A program made the translations under genes and the position numbers. Positions 1 to 11,253 of a stretch of 64,000 nt of DNA are shown here, piece by piece. Positions within the stretch are counted from its first letter, which is position 1. Every line of letters begins with the position of its first letter. Origin of the DNA: Pseudohalioglobus lutimaris (lineage in GTDB: Bacteria > Pseudomonadota > Gammaproteobacteria > Pseudomonadales > Halieaceae); contig NZ_PKUS01000030.1 of assembly GCF_002866825.1 (NCBI RefSeq), positions 1 to 64,000 of the forward strand, in the 5' to 3' direction. The notes below the pieces were generated by a model. The model worked only from the letters and a program-made list of their open reading frames with translations. It made no database searches and was not told the origin of the DNA.

Positions 1-66
1 GGACTACGAAACACCAGCTGATAGATTTAATGCCTGTGTTGCGTCGACCGTTTGAATCCGCAGGGG

Positions 67-119
67 AAAGCGGACCATTTTGGCATCAGCCGGCCCAGAA
101 TCGTGGGAATGTCCGCTTT
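67..119. repeat. Imperfect inverted repeat near the window edge
   Basis: AAAGCGGAC at 67-75 is the reverse complement of GTCCGCTTT at 111-119. Pairing continues for three more bases after one bulged C, and the loop is about 28 bases. It lies just downstream, in transcription order, of the secreted-protein gene that ends at 208. No T-run follows on the minus strand, so a classical terminator is doubtful. It could be a mobile-element or intergenic repeat arm. I recognise no family. Confidence 0.35.
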
Positions 120-207
120 TACATCAGAGCAATGGTCGCTAAGGGCAGGTGAAGCTGTAAACGCAAAACAGTATGTTACGCGTTACAGCTCCGTTGACCT
201 AAAATTC

Positions 208-849
208 CTATTGCTGTGGAATGAGCACCTGCAGCACGCTGATACCGGAGTGGTCATAGTATTCTCGTGGCACACCGTCCAGGAAACCTGTGTTTCCAGT
301 GTAAAACATGCCACCACGCCCGCCGTCCGTCGAAGTCAATACTGTGCCCGTATAGCTCAGATTAGCGACCCCAGATTCAGGATAGTTTGCAGGGCTCTTC
401 GTTCCACCGCCCCCGGGTAAGAATTCTTCATTGGGGAAGAACGGTGAAGTACCGCCGCCAATAATTCTGAATCTAGTGCCCCCTATGGTCACTTCGTAAT
501 AAATTGGCACATGATTCGTTCCTGCAATAGCGTAGGACTGCCAGTCCTGGCATATAAGCATCTCTCCCACTTCCGGACCACGTTCCTGATCCATCCTGCC
601 GTTTCGTTGGATGATATCCACGGCGTATACTTTAACTTTCAGGAAGTAGTTAGGATTAATACCATAGAACTGTCTATCTGCTAACCACTTAATACCCCGC
701 TCGCACTCTTTCTGTGCATCTGCATCCTCGATGATATTTGATCCGTCGGGTAGGCCAGTGAACACATAAGTTTTTTGCTCATAGATAGTTTGTGCAAACG
801 CACTGCTAGCAACGGCCACCATAGCCATGCCAAGTATTATCTTTCTCAT
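208..849 (-). CDS. Hypothetical secreted protein
   Basis: A protein of 213 residues that I do not recognise. It begins with a clear Sec signal peptide: a basic start (MRK), a hydrophobic stretch and a cleavage motif SAFA|Q near residue 20. The mature part has only two cysteines (in KECERG and MLICQD), which could form one disulfide, and a glycine-rich centre around residues 135-150. There is no membrane segment after the signal and no lipobox, so a periplasmic or secreted soluble protein is expected. A GGAG motif lies upstream of the ATG. The gene is visibly AT-richer than the metabolic genes that follow and has no operon partner, which hints at recent acquisition. That it is a real gene is likely from the signal peptide; its function is unknown. 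Confidence 0.7.
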   Translation of the reverse strand: MRKIILGMAMVAVASSAFAQTIYEQKTYVFTGLPDGSNIIEDADAQKECERGIKWLADRQFYGINPNYFLKVKVYAVDIIQRNGRMDQERGPEVGEMLICQDWQSYAIAGTNHVPIYYEVTIGGTRFRIIGGGTSPFFPNEEFLPGGGGTKSPANYPESGVANLSYTGTVLTSTDGGRGGMFYTGNTGFLDGVPREYYDHSGISVLQVLIPQQ

Positions 850-1393
850 CTCTCACATCTCCATATGATTAACGGCAGCACACCAGTCACTGCCATTTTC
901 ATGAAAAAAAGCACAAGCCAAAAAGCCTGCTTAACTCTAGGTTAACCAGGACGTGGGAAATTCCCATGATGAAGGTCAATTATCCTTACTTTTTTTATGG
1001 GTATAAAGAGCAGGCCGCCGAAGCAGCCGCAAGCAGACGATTGGCCGAGATTCACCATCCTGCTGACGGGCTCAGGCAAATTCAGAATCGAGTCGCATGT
1101 CCGAGATAATCGACTGTAAAGATGCAGTTCGAAAGAGCAATCTGGGGGCCCAATTCCCTCAAAGTAGGCGAAAGCGCCCGTGACCGCCTCCACCTCCGAA
1201 CAACATCCAGTTTTGCGGTGTTGATCAGGCTGACGACGTCGTCCCCAGTAGGATCTCATCGTGATAAGACAGATAGTCGCCCTGGTGAACCACTCCAGAA
1301 CTAGGCCAGCACGTTCAGTGGTCGTACGATACGAATCGTGGAAGCATACGTCCTTGCTTCAGACAGATGCGCCTTTTTCCTTGCTGATTCCAA
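850..1393. other. Intergenic stretch without a convincing gene
   Basis: About 540 bases with no supported gene. Short open frames exist on both strands (942-1259 minus, 1122-1304 plus), but they overlap each other and lack recognisable domains and ribosome binding sites. A perfect inverted repeat TTAAC-TCTAG-GTTAA lies at 931-945, about 80 bases upstream of the secreted-protein start. It could be an operator for that gene. Confidence 0.5.
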
Positions 1394-1468
1394 TTGTTAA
1401 AAGTTGATTGGTGCCATTCGACGCCAGCGCGTAGACTGTTTACTGGATGGGTAGATAATCAGGCGACC

Positions 1469-1957
1469 GTGACAACCGGGATATTCCTTAAACTTCTCAC
1501 TATGCTTCTGGCGAGCAATGGCGCGCCGATTCTTGCCGCCCGCCTGCTTGGTTCCCGTGCCAGCATCCCGGTGGATTTCAATAAACGTCTTGGTGACGGT
1601 AATGCCATCTTTGGCGTGTCAAAGACCTGGCGCGGTATCTGTGCCGCGTTGCTCACCGCGTGTATCCTGGCCGAGTTATTCGACTTCGGCCTGACTTTCG
1701 GTCTGTTGTTTGGCTGCAACGTGATGCTTGGCGACCTGATTTCGAGTTTTATGAAACGCCGCTGCGGCCTGAGGCCCAGCGATCGAAGCATAGGGCTGGA
1801 TCAGCTGCCGGAATCGCTGTTACCCGCGCTCTACAGTTGTTTTTCAATGGAACTGGTGTGGTGGTGGGCGGTAGTCCTTAGCCTGGCGTTCATGCTCCTG
1901 CAGTTGCTGGTGTCCAAGCCGCTATTCCTGCTAAATATTCGCAAGCGCCCCTACTAG
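1469..1957 (+). CDS. CDP-archaeol synthase-like (DUF46/CarS) membrane protein
   Basis: A small, very hydrophobic protein of about 162 residues. It contains LLASNGAPILAARLLG near the N-terminus, then GNAIFGVSKTWRG, then GDLISSFMKRRCGLRPSDRS and GLDQLPESLLPAL. These blocks are the hallmark of the CarS/DUF46 family in the CDP-alcohol cytidylyltransferase group. Archaeal CarS transfers CMP from CTP to an unsaturated archaetidic acid; the substrate of the bacterial homologues is not settled. Four or five membrane segments are expected, with the conserved polar blocks facing the cytoplasm. Start choice: GTG at 1469 follows an AGG and puts the first hydrophobic helix at the N-terminus. TTG at 1394 and ATG at 1502 are the alternatives. 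It converges with the phosphoesterase gene, ending 24 bases before it. Family assignment is fairly sure; the reaction in this organism is not. Confidence 0.75.
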   Translation: MTTGIFLKLLTMLLASNGAPILAARLLGSRASIPVDFNKRLGDGNAIFGVSKTWRGICAALLTACILAELFDFGLTFGLLFGCNVMLGDLISSFMKRRCGLRPSDRSIGLDQLPESLLPALYSCFSMELVWWWAVVLSLAFMLLQLLVSKPLFLLNIRKRPY

Positions 1958-1981
1958 GAAGAAGGCCTGCGAATGCATGAC

Positions 1982-2965
1982 TTAGCGAACCAGCCTCAGG
2001 CGGTGTAAGGTTAATTCGGGAGGACAGTTAAATCGTGCGGGAACCACAGAGCTGCCAGTTCCGGCAGACGTATAGCCCTGCATCAGATCAAAGGACCAGG
2101 CACCGGCGCCTGTAAATCTGGGTGCGGATGAGTTGTAGGCCAGAGCGACAGATCCAGGTAGGCATATCTGTCCAGCGTGGGTATGACCACACATCATGAA
2201 ATCAAACCCGGTGTAAGCTGCATGGCGGTATATTTCGGGTGAATGCGCCAAAAGCAGGGACACAGCATCATCAGGAATAGAGTCATAGGCGCTTTCAAGA
2301 TTATCCGCCGCGTAATAGTGGGGGTCGTCAATCCCCGCCAGGTGAATTGAAGACTTCGCTCGCTCCAGGGCAATGTTCTCGTTGAGTAAAAGCTGGATGC
2401 CCAGGGACTCTATACCCCGTGCCATCAGAATGCTGTCGTGGTTTCCCAGTATGGCGTAGGTATCCCGATTGATCTCCTTACATATTCGTTCCAGGCCATG
2501 AAGAGCTTTCTCGTGGGGACCGTGGGTAAGAAAACGATAGTCCCCAGTGAGAACGCAGATATCGTATTCCAGCCCTTTCAGTACCTGGGCCAGTGCATCG
2601 GGAAATTCAGGCAAAATGTCCAGGTGCAGGTCACTCAGTTGCAGAATCGTAAATCCATCAAACTCTATAGGCAGATGTGGTAAGTCAACCGTGTTTTGCC
2701 TAACGCAAAAGTCGGTCACATTGGCTTTGCCCCGCGCCGACATCCGGGTGATTTTCAGTAGGAAGTGGATCACGCTGGCGGCGGTACTCCAGTTCTCTAT
2801 ATGAAATAAGGTCCGGCCCTGGCCAAACTTGTCGGCTACATGTTCAGTTTCAATCCCCAGGCGCCGCCGTAGTTGCGACTTCCCTACCCTTTGAACCAGG
2901 TAATCGTGGAGATCGGGGTCTGTCTTCAACCCGTCTATGGCGGACATGCTGTGATCTTTACTCAT
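1982..2965 (-). CDS. Calcineurin-like metallophosphoesterase
   Basis: A protein of 327 residues with the full two-metal phosphoesterase signature in order: SDLHLD, LTGDY, GNHD, LAHSPE and CGHTHAGQ. These supply the Asp, His and Asn ligands. The spacing resembles the YaeI/YkuE class, whose members act on nucleotide, lipid-linked or cell-envelope phosphodiesters, but the substrate cannot be read from sequence. The first hundred or so residues precede the catalytic domain and have no clear signal peptide, so a cytoplasmic or peripheral location is likely. The ATG at 2965 is the start. The neighbour facing it is a CDP-alcohol-type membrane enzyme, which makes a lipid-phosphate role possible, though convergent genes need not be linked. 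Confidence 0.85.
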   Translation of the reverse strand: MSKDHSMSAIDGLKTDPDLHDYLVQRVGKSQLRRRLGIETEHVADKFGQGRTLFHIENWSTAASVIHFLLKITRMSARGKANVTDFCVRQNTVDLPHLPIEFDGFTILQLSDLHLDILPEFPDALAQVLKGLEYDICVLTGDYRFLTHGPHEKALHGLERICKEINRDTYAILGNHDSILMARGIESLGIQLLLNENIALERAKSSIHLAGIDDPHYYAADNLESAYDSIPDDAVSLLLAHSPEIYRHAAYTGFDFMMCGHTHAGQICLPGSVALAYNSSAPRFTGAGAWSFDLMQGYTSAGTGSSVVPARFNCPPELTLHRLRLVR

Positions 2966-3113
2966 CGCTTCTCTGAATTTCGTTTGTTGACCTGCTCAGA
3001 GTTACTACTTTCGCTTACTCGCTGTTTGAGCGCATTTCGCAAACACCTTCAGTCACTCTCTGAAGCCAATAACAACAAGCCAACATCGGTAAATAACCAG
3101 GAGATCATGACAT

Positions 3114-3150
3114 GCCCGGGTGTTCCCGGGCGCCTGAAGCCTGAGGCGCC
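3114..3150. repeat. Two overlapping GC-rich hairpins
   Basis: GCCCGGG (3114-3120) pairs with CCCGGGC (3125-3131) around TGTT. GGCGCCT (3129-3135) pairs with AGGCGCC (3144-3150). The two stems share bases 3129-3131, so they cannot both form fully. They lie downstream of the sucD terminator and upstream of the phosphoesterase gene, both read on the minus strand. They may be a transcript 3' end or a palindromic intergenic repeat. Confidence 0.45.
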
Positions 3151-3241
3151 AGCTAAGCTTCCGGTTACTATGAACCTCCCATTGTAGCGCAATAGCCCTC
3201 TCCCAGGCGAAGCCCACCGTTGAATCGCCCGAGGCACCAAC

Positions 3242-3270
3242 AAAAAGGGCCCATCCGAAGATGAGCCCTT
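3242..3270 (-). terminator. Rho-independent terminator after sucD
   Basis: On the minus strand AAGGGCTCATC pairs with GATGGGCCCTT around a TTCG tetraloop. This is an 11-bp stem with a single G-T wobble, followed by T residues. It lies 26 bases after the sucD stop and closes the suc operon. Confidence 0.88.
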
Positions 3271-3295
3271 AAGCAGTAGCCTTTTGGTACCAGGC

Positions 3296-4168
3296 TTACC
3301 AGCCTGTGACTTCGCCCAGGGCGGAACCAATCTCCGCGAGGGAGCGAACGGTCTTCACACCGGCATCTTCCAGCGCAGCAAACTTCTCGTCCGCTGTGCC
3401 TTTACCGCCGGAAATGATCGCCCCGGCATGGCCCATACGCTTGCCTTTGGGCGCCGTGACGCCGGCAATGTAGGAAACCACTGGCTTGGTAACGTTGGCC
3501 TTGATGAAGGCAGCTGCCTCCTCTTCCGCCGTACCACCGATCTCACCGATCATCACAATCGCCTCGGTAGCCGGGTCATTCTGGAACATTTCCAGAATGT
3601 CGATGAAGTTGGACCCGGGAATGGGGTCGCCACCAATACCAACACAGGTGGACTGGCCATAGCCGGCGTCAGTCGTTTGCTTGACCGCTTCGTAGGTGAG
3701 CGTACCGGAGCGGGAGACAATTCCCACCTTGCCGGGAAGATGTATGTGACCAGGCATGATGCCGATCTTACACTCTCCCGGAGTGATCACACCGGGGCAG
3801 TTAGGGCCGATAAGACGCACGCCCAGCTCATCACACTTGACCTTGGCTTCCAACATATCCAGCGTGGGAATGCCCTCAGTGATGCAGACGATCAGCTTGA
3901 TTCCACCATTAGCCGCTTCCAGGATAGAGTCCTTGCAGAACGGTGCCGGAACATAGATCACTGATGCATCTGCGCCGGTGGCGGCGACTGCTTCACTCAC
4001 CGTGTTGAATACGGGAAGCCCAAGGTGTTCCTGCCCGCCTTTTCCAGGCGTAACACCGCCTACCATCTGCGTGCCGTACTCAATGGCCTGTTCAGAGTGG
4101 AAGGTACCCTGGGAGCCAGTGAAACCCTGACAGATGACTTTGGTATTCTTGTCTATAAGAACGCTCAT
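3296..4168 (-). CDS. sucD: Succinyl-CoA synthetase alpha subunit
   Basis: The alpha subunit (290 residues, normal length) of the enzyme that converts succinyl-CoA, phosphate and ADP or GDP to succinate, CoA and NTP. The N-terminal CoA-binding Rossmann domain contains [10 protein letters not shown]. The phosphohistidine is His247 in [17 protein letters not shown], preceded by GEIGG. The start overlaps the sucC stop at base 4168, so the two are translationally coupled and made in equal amounts. It is the last gene of the sucA-sucB-lpd-sucC-sucD series and is followed by a strong terminator. Nothing odd was seen. Confidence 0.98.
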   Translation of the reverse strand: MSVLIDKNTKVICQGFTGSQGTFHSEQAIEYGTQMVGGVTPGKGGQEHLGLPVFNTVSEAVAATGADASVIYVPAPFCKDSILEAANGGIKLIVCITEGIPTLDMLEAKVKCDELGVRLIGPNCPGVITPGECKIGIMPGHIHLPGKVGIVSRSGTLTYEAVKQTTDAGYGQSTCVGIGGDPIPGSNFIDILEMFQNDPATEAIVMIGEIGGTAEEEAAAFIKANVTKPVVSYIAGVTAPKGKRMGHAGAIISGGKGTADEKFAALEDAGVKTVRSLAEIGSALGEVTGW

Positions 4169-5337
4169 TATGCCGCCCCTCCTGCTGCTTTAACTGCCTG
4201 CTGTGCAGCATCGGTAAGGCTGGTCGCAGCAATGATATTCAATCCACTGTCCGCCAGCACCTTACGGCCCAGCTCGGCATTGTTTCCTTCCAGGCGCACC
4301 ACAACCGGGACCTCTACGCCAATTTCTTCAACCGCGCCGATCACGCCCTCGGCGATCAGGTCGCAACGAACGATACCGCCGAATATGTTGATCAATACGG
4401 CTTTGACGTTATCGTCGGAAAGAATAATCTTGAACGCCTCGGATACACGCTCCTTGGTCGCACCGCCACCCACATCAAGGAAGTTGGCGGGGAAGCCACC
4501 GTGCAGGGCAACGATATCCATGGTACCCATGGCCAGGCCAGCGCCATTCACCATACAACCGATATTGCCGTCCAGTGCCACGTAGTTGAGCTCCCACTGG
4601 GCAGCATGAGACTCGCGCTCATCTTCCTGGGACGGGTCGTGCATTTCGCGCAAGGCGTTCTGGCGATACAGCGCATTGCTGTCTACACCGAGCTTGGCAT
4701 CGAGACAATGCAGCTTGCCCTCTTCAGTGATCACCAGGGGGTTGATCTCGATAAGCGCCAGGTCCTTGTCTACGAACATCTGTGCAAGGCCCATGAAGAT
4801 TTTCACGAACTGCTTGATCTGGTCGCCGGACAAACCCAGCTTGAAAGCCAGCTCACGCCCCTGATAGGGCTGAGGGCCCACCAGCGGGTCAATAATTGCC
4901 CTGAGAATTTTGTCCGGGGTTTCTTCGGCGACTTTTTCGATCTCGACACCGCCCTCTGTAGAGGCCATGAAGACAATTCGACGTGTAGAGCGGTCGACGA
5001 CTGCGCCAAGATAAAGCTCTTCGGCTATGTCAGTACAGGACTCTACCAGAATCTTGCTGACGGGCTGGCCGTTCTCGTCTGTCTGGTAAGTCACCAGATT
5101 TTTGCCCAGCCAGTTTGTTGCGAATTCGCGGATCTCGTCCTTGGTCTTCACCAATTTCACGCCTCCGGCTTTGCCGCGGCCGCCGGCGTGCACCTGGGCT
5201 TTTACCACCCACATATCGCCGCCAATCAGGTCCGCCGCTTCTGCCGCTTCGGTGGGATTATCGACTGCATAACCCTTGGAAACCGGCAGTCCGTATTCGG
5301 CAAACAGCTGTTTGCCCTGGTACTCATGAAGGTTCAT
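4168..5337 (-). CDS. sucC: Succinyl-CoA synthetase beta subunit
   Basis: The beta subunit, 389 residues, starting [16 protein letters not shown] as in the whole family. It has an ATP-grasp domain over roughly the first 240 residues, with [17 protein letters not shown] as the glycine-rich nucleotide-binding stretch and LIEINPLVI as a metal-binding region. The C-terminal flavodoxin-like domain includes [12 protein letters not shown] and [10 protein letters not shown]. Together with SucD it carries out substrate-level phosphorylation in the citric acid cycle. An AGGA sits at the right distance before the ATG. A 120-base gap separates it from lpd, and no strong promoter is obvious there. Confidence 0.98.
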   Translation of the reverse strand: MNLHEYQGKQLFAEYGLPVSKGYAVDNPTEAAEAADLIGGDMWVVKAQVHAGGRGKAGGVKLVKTKDEIREFATNWLGKNLVTYQTDENGQPVSKILVESCTDIAEELYLGAVVDRSTRRIVFMASTEGGVEIEKVAEETPDKILRAIIDPLVGPQPYQGRELAFKLGLSGDQIKQFVKIFMGLAQMFVDKDLALIEINPLVITEEGKLHCLDAKLGVDSNALYRQNALREMHDPSQEDERESHAAQWELNYVALDGNIGCMVNGAGLAMGTMDIVALHGGFPANFLDVGGGATKERVSEAFKIILSDDNVKAVLINIFGGIVRCDLIAEGVIGAVEEIGVEVPVVVRLEGNNAELGRKVLADSGLNIIAATSLTDAAQQAVKAAGGAA

Positions 5338-5457
5338 GTGTTGTCCTGCTCTTTTCTAGTTGCTGTTGCTGCTTGTTTTAGCTGGCCCTGATAAGTCGGT
5401 TCCAGCCCCTTATAACGCACGCCGGCGATTGGAGTTATTGTATGCGCGCGTCGAATT

Positions 5458-6960
<1,503 letters not shown>

Positions 6961-8178
6961 CTACAGTTGCAGCAGAATACGCGCCGGATCCTCGATGAGG
7001 TCCTTCACCGCAACAAGGAATTGCACTGCTGTCTTACCGTCTATCAAACGGTGATCGTAGGACAGGGCCAGGTACATCATTGGCAGGATAACCACCTCAC
7101 CATCTACCGCCATTGGCCGTTCCTGGATCTTGTGCATACCCAGAATGCCGGTTTGTGGCGGGTTGAGAATTGGCGTGGACATCAACGAGCCGAATACGCC
7201 ACCGTTGGTAACCGTAAACGTGCCACCGGTTATGTCCTCTATGGTCAGTTTGTTATCGCGGGCACGCAGTCCCAGGTCACGAACAGCTGCTTCAACGTCA
7301 GCGATGCTCATAAAATCGGCGTCGCGAAGTACCGGCACAACCAGTCCACCCGGTGTCGAGACAGCAACGCCGATATCCTGGTAGCCGTGATAGACGACAT
7401 CATTACCATCGATAGACGCATTCACTTCGGGGAAACGCTTCAAGGCTTCACAGGCGGCCTTCACGAACATGCCCATAAAACCCAGGCGAGTGCCGTTATG
7501 GGTCTTCTCAAACTGCTCTTTGTACTTGCTGCGCAGCGCCATCATCGGCGCCATGTTCACCTCGTTAAAGGTGGTGAGCATCGCTGTCTGTTGCGTCGCA
7601 TCAAGCAAACGTTCGGCAATTTTGGCACGCATCCGCGTCATCGGGACACGCCGCTCGATACGCTCACCGGTTGGCCCCACCTGCTCCGCCTCAGGCTGCG
7701 CCGGAGCGACAGGCGCTGCCGCAGGCGCGGCCTGGGCAGCTTTCATAAAGTTGACCACGTCTTCCTTGGTGATCCGCCTATTTTTACCGGTACCGGTTAT
7801 TTTACCGACGTCCAGTTTGTGTTCCTCTACCAACTGGCGAGCCGCCGGACCCAGCAGTGCTGAGGCCTCGTCGGCAGCATCATCATCGCCGGAAGCAGCA
7901 GGTGCTTCTGGCGCTGCTGCAGGCGCGCTGGCTGCCGCCGCCCCCTGCTCCAGCGTGGCCAGTAGCTGCTCACTTAAAACGGTATCGCCTTGCTGGGCGT
8001 GAATGCTGGTTAGCACCCCGTCCTCCGGCGCAACCACTTCCATGACCACCTTGTCAGTTTCGATCTCGACGATAAGCTCGTCGCGTGAAACCGCCTCTCC
8101 TTCCTGTTTATGCCAGACAGCCACTTCGCCATCTGCGACCGACTCGGGGAAGGCGGGAGCCTTGATTTCAATAGCCAT
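6961..8178 (-). CDS. sucB: Dihydrolipoamide succinyltransferase (E2 of OGDH)
   Basis: The core of the 2-oxoglutarate dehydrogenase complex, 405 residues. It has one N-terminal lipoyl domain with the modified lysine in [11 protein letters not shown], then an Ala/Pro-rich linker. The E1/E3-binding domain is around residues 105-145 ([26 protein letters not shown]), followed by a second Ala/Pro linker and the catalytic domain ending with the active-site His-Asp motif [13 protein letters not shown]. It transfers the succinyl group to CoA. It lies 17 bases after sucA in one operon. The length and the single lipoyl domain are normal for SucB. Confidence 0.97.
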   Translation of the reverse strand: MAIEIKAPAFPESVADGEVAVWHKQEGEAVSRDELIVEIETDKVVMEVVAPEDGVLTSIHAQQGDTVLSEQLLATLEQGAAAASAPAAAPEAPAASGDDDAADEASALLGPAARQLVEEHKLDVGKITGTGKNRRITKEDVVNFMKAAQAAPAAAPVAPAQPEAEQVGPTGERIERRVPMTRMRAKIAERLLDATQQTAMLTTFNEVNMAPMMALRSKYKEQFEKTHNGTRLGFMGMFVKAACEALKRFPEVNASIDGNDVVYHGYQDIGVAVSTPGGLVVPVLRDADFMSIADVEAAVRDLGLRARDNKLTIEDITGGTFTVTNGGVFGSLMSTPILNPPQTGILGMHKIQERPMAVDGEVVILPMMYLALSYDHRLIDGKTAVQFLVAVKDLIEDPARILLQL

Positions 8179-8195
8179 TTCTATTCCTTGCGCTA

Positions 8196-11051
8196 TTACT
8201 GCCAGGGCTCTTCGGGAGCCAGGGCCTTGTTGATAAATGCTTCCAGTTGCTCGAGGTGCAGAGCCATGTAACCAGCCGCCGGCGACGCCGAACTGTCCCT
8301 GCCAACGTAGTGAAGATAGACATCATTCTTGTGATTAAACAGAACCCGTCGCATGTGATGCTGGCTGGAATACCAGGCACCCTGGTTCATGGGCTCTTCC
8401 TGACACCAGACTGCATCGGTAATGGCGGGGTATTGCTTGAGCACGGCCAGCAGATCTTCCTCGGGGAAGGGATACAACTGCTCTATGCGCACGATCGCCA
8501 CGTCGTCGATCTCCCGCTCGCGCCGGGCGGCACGCAGGTCATAGTACACCTTGCCACTGCACAGAATGACCCGGCGCACCTTTGCCTTGTCAAGATCGTC
8601 AGACTCGTCGAGTACATTATGAAAGCGTCCCTGTGCCAGATCCTCCAGCGTAGAAACGGCCTCTTTATGGCGCAACAGGCTCTTGGGTGACATCACGACC
8701 AGCGGCTTACGCAGTGGACGTATCGCCTGCCGCCTCAGCATATGGAAGACCTGCGCAGGCGTTGTGGGTACGCAAACCTGAATATTATGCTCGGCGCACA
8801 ATTGCAGGAAACGCTCAAGGCGCGCGGAAGAGTGCTCAGGACCCTGCCCTTCGTAGCCGTGTGGCAGCAACATGGTCAGCCCGCACAGGCGCTGCCATTT
8901 ATGTTCGCCGCTGGTAATAAACTGGTCTATCACCACCTGGGCACCATTGGCGAAGTCACCAAATTGCGCTTCCCAGATAACCAGACCCTTGGGCATAGTG
9001 GTGGCATAGCCGTATTCAAACGCCAGCACTGCTTCTTCTGAAAGCAGTGAATCGTGAATAACAAATGGCGCCTGTTCATCGCTGATGTGCTGCAGGGGTA
9101 TATAGCAGCCCTCATCCTTCTGGTTGTGCAGCACTGCATGGCGATGAGAAAAGGTCCCGCGACCCACGTCCTGCCCGGTCAGGCGCACAGGGTACTCCGC
9201 ATCCAGCAGTGTGGCGTAGGCCATAGTTTCCGCAAAGCCCCAGTTGACGGGTGCAGCACCTGCTGCCATTTTTCTACGGTCTTCAAGAATCCTGGACACC
9301 GTGCGCTGCAACGGGAAATTATCGGGAGCGACGTTGATCTCTTGTGCCAGTGCCTGCAATTTCTGCAGGTCAATAGTGGTAGTGGCCTGATCGGTCCACT
9401 TGTGACCGATGTAGGGAGACCAGTCGACAAACAGCGTCTTGTTAGGCTCCGACACCAGGCTACTGACCAGCGGCTCGCCCCGGTCAAGCGATTCGCGGAA
9501 GGTGTCCACGAGAAAGGCGTCCTGCTCTTCGCTGAGCACACCCTGTGCGACCAACCGGGCAGCATAGAGATCGCGGGTCGTTTTATGCTTGCGAATCGCC
9601 TGGTACATCAGCGGCTGCGTGACCGAGGGTTCGTCCGCTTCATTGTGGCCGCGACGCCGATAACAGATCAGATCAATTACCACGTCCTTGCGGAACTCGG
9701 TGCGGTAATCCACCGCCATCTGCGTTACAAAGAGTACCGCCTCAGGGTCATCGGCATTCACGTGGAAGATAGGTGCCTGCACCATCTTCGCAACGTCGGT
9801 GCAGTATTCTGTAGAACGTGCATCCTCGCGCAGGCTGGTAGTGAAGCCCACCTGGTTATTGAGCACGATATGGACTGTGCCCCCTGTCTTGTAGGCGCGC
9901 GTCTGGGACATCTGGAATGTTTCCATGACCACGCCCTGCCCGGCAAACGCCGCGTCACCATGAATGACGACAGGTGTCACCAGTTCGCCGACATGGTCCT
10001 CGCGCCGCTCCTGCCTTGCCCGAACCGAACCCTCCACTACAGGGGCGACGATCTCGAGATGTGAGGGGTTAAACGCCAGTGCGAGGTGAACTTCCCCGCC
10101 GGGGGTCATCACATTGGAGGAGAAACCCTGGTGGTATTTCACGTCCCCGGAGCCGTCGTACTCGGCCCTGCCCTCAAACTCATCGAACAGTTCTGACGGG
10201 TTTTTGCCCAGGGTATTGACCAGCACGTTGAGACGCCCGCGGTGCGCCATACCAATGACGATTTCTTTCACGCCCTGGGAGCCGGACCGCTGAATCATTT
10301 CCGCGAGCATCGGAATCAGGCTTTCGCCGCCCTCGAGACCAAACCGCTTGGTACCCGGGTATTTGGAAGCCAGGGACTTTTCCAGGCCCTCTGCCCGAAT
10401 CAGGCGACGCAGCAGCGTCAACTGCACCTCCTCGCCAAAATCCGGTGCCCCGCGCACCGATTCCATGCGCGTCATTATCCAGTGGCGCTCGTCGGTGTTG
10501 ACGATGTGCATGAACTCGGCGCCGATCGATTTACAGTAGGTGCGCTCCAGCACATCGTGGATTTCGCCCAGTGTGGCGTCGGCCTTGCCAATGTGCAGGC
10601 TGCCGGTCTGGAATACCGTGTCGAAGTCGGCCCGGGATAATTCGTGAAAGGACAACTCCAGGTCACGCACGTGTTCGCGCCTGGCAATACCAAGAGGGTC
10701 AAGCTCCGCTTTCTGGTGGCCTCGCTGACGGTAGGCAGAGATCAACTGCACCACCCTAACCTGCTTGCGCTCGTATTCGGTGGCCTGGGAATCGTGGGCT
10801 ATCGTCGCTTCGGTGCGCACCCGCATCTTGCTGATCTGGGCAAAGCGGTCGCGAATGACAGAATGGGGAATGTCCTCATTGTGGACGAAATCAGATTCCA
10901 CCCGGGGCAACTTGTTGAAATAGTCGCGCCACTGCTCCGGGACACCGTTCGGGTCCTTGAGGTAGGACTCGTACAAGTCCTCGACGTAGGTGGCATTACC
11001 ACCCGCGATATGGGAACTCCGCCATAGGAGTTCCATTGAGCTCTCTTGCAT
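8196..11051 (-). CDS. sucA: 2-oxoglutarate dehydrogenase E1
   Basis: The thiamine-diphosphate-dependent decarboxylase of the OGDH complex, 951 residues. The N-terminal E2-binding segment includes [15 protein letters not shown]. Further on are [33 protein letters not shown] (TPP and metal binding) and NNQVGFTT, followed by the transketolase-like pyrimidine-binding domain with [14 protein letters not shown]. The start [10 protein letters not shown] matches homologues and a GGAAGGG lies just upstream. Oxidative decarboxylation of 2-oxoglutarate here overlaps in function with the separate ferredoxin-type oxidoreductase at 28841-33529. About 200 bases separate it from sdhB; no confident promoter was read there. 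Confidence 0.98.
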   Translation of the reverse strand: MQESSMELLWRSSHIAGGNATYVEDLYESYLKDPNGVPEQWRDYFNKLPRVESDFVHNEDIPHSVIRDRFAQISKMRVRTEATIAHDSQATEYERKQVRVVQLISAYRQRGHQKAELDPLGIARREHVRDLELSFHELSRADFDTVFQTGSLHIGKADATLGEIHDVLERTYCKSIGAEFMHIVNTDERHWIMTRMESVRGAPDFGEEVQLTLLRRLIRAEGLEKSLASKYPGTKRFGLEGGESLIPMLAEMIQRSGSQGVKEIVIGMAHRGRLNVLVNTLGKNPSELFDEFEGRAEYDGSGDVKYHQGFSSNVMTPGGEVHLALAFNPSHLEIVAPVVEGSVRARQERREDHVGELVTPVVIHGDAAFAGQGVVMETFQMSQTRAYKTGGTVHIVLNNQVGFTTSLREDARSTEYCTDVAKMVQAPIFHVNADDPEAVLFVTQMAVDYRTEFRKDVVIDLICYRRRGHNEADEPSVTQPLMYQAIRKHKTTRDLYAARLVAQGVLSEEQDAFLVDTFRESLDRGEPLVSSLVSEPNKTLFVDWSPYIGHKWTDQATTTIDLQKLQALAQEINVAPDNFPLQRTVSRILEDRRKMAAGAAPVNWGFAETMAYATLLDAEYPVRLTGQDVGRGTFSHRHAVLHNQKDEGCYIPLQHISDEQAPFVIHDSLLSEEAVLAFEYGYATTMPKGLVIWEAQFGDFANGAQVVIDQFITSGEHKWQRLCGLTMLLPHGYEGQGPEHSSARLERFLQLCAEHNIQVCVPTTPAQVFHMLRRQAIRPLRKPLVVMSPKSLLRHKEAVSTLEDLAQGRFHNVLDESDDLDKAKVRRVILCSGKVYYDLRAARREREIDDVAIVRIEQLYPFPEEDLLAVLKQYPAITDAVWCQEEPMNQGAWYSSQHHMRRVLFNHKNDVYLHYVGRDSSASPAAGYMALHLEQLEAFINKALAPEEPWQ

Positions 11052-11253
11052 TGCAGCCCTTCCGGAAGGGGTTAGCGCCCGATTAGGGGCATGTATACCC
11101 GAATTCTAGCAGTGACCTGTCCCGAGTGCTGATAAAACCCCGGCCGCTGCGCCTGACGTTACGACGCCACTCCAAAAGGATGGCGCCATGTGTATTCTAT
11201 ATTCCTGTTTTTCAATAAGTTGCAGGAACTACTTAAAGAAAAACATCCTGTTA

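Noticed and set aside
52-420. A 122-codon open frame on the plus strand
   Set aside because: Overlaps the 3' half of the secreted-protein gene, which has a clear signal peptide; no start signal.
942-1259. A 105-codon open frame on the minus strand
   Set aside because: No ribosome binding site or domain, and it overlaps another equally poor frame on the opposite strand.
11052-11253. Promoter between sdhB and sucA
   Set aside because: Several AT-rich boxes (TATAGA, TATACA, TAGAAT) are present, but none has a -35 at proper spacing, so no call was made.
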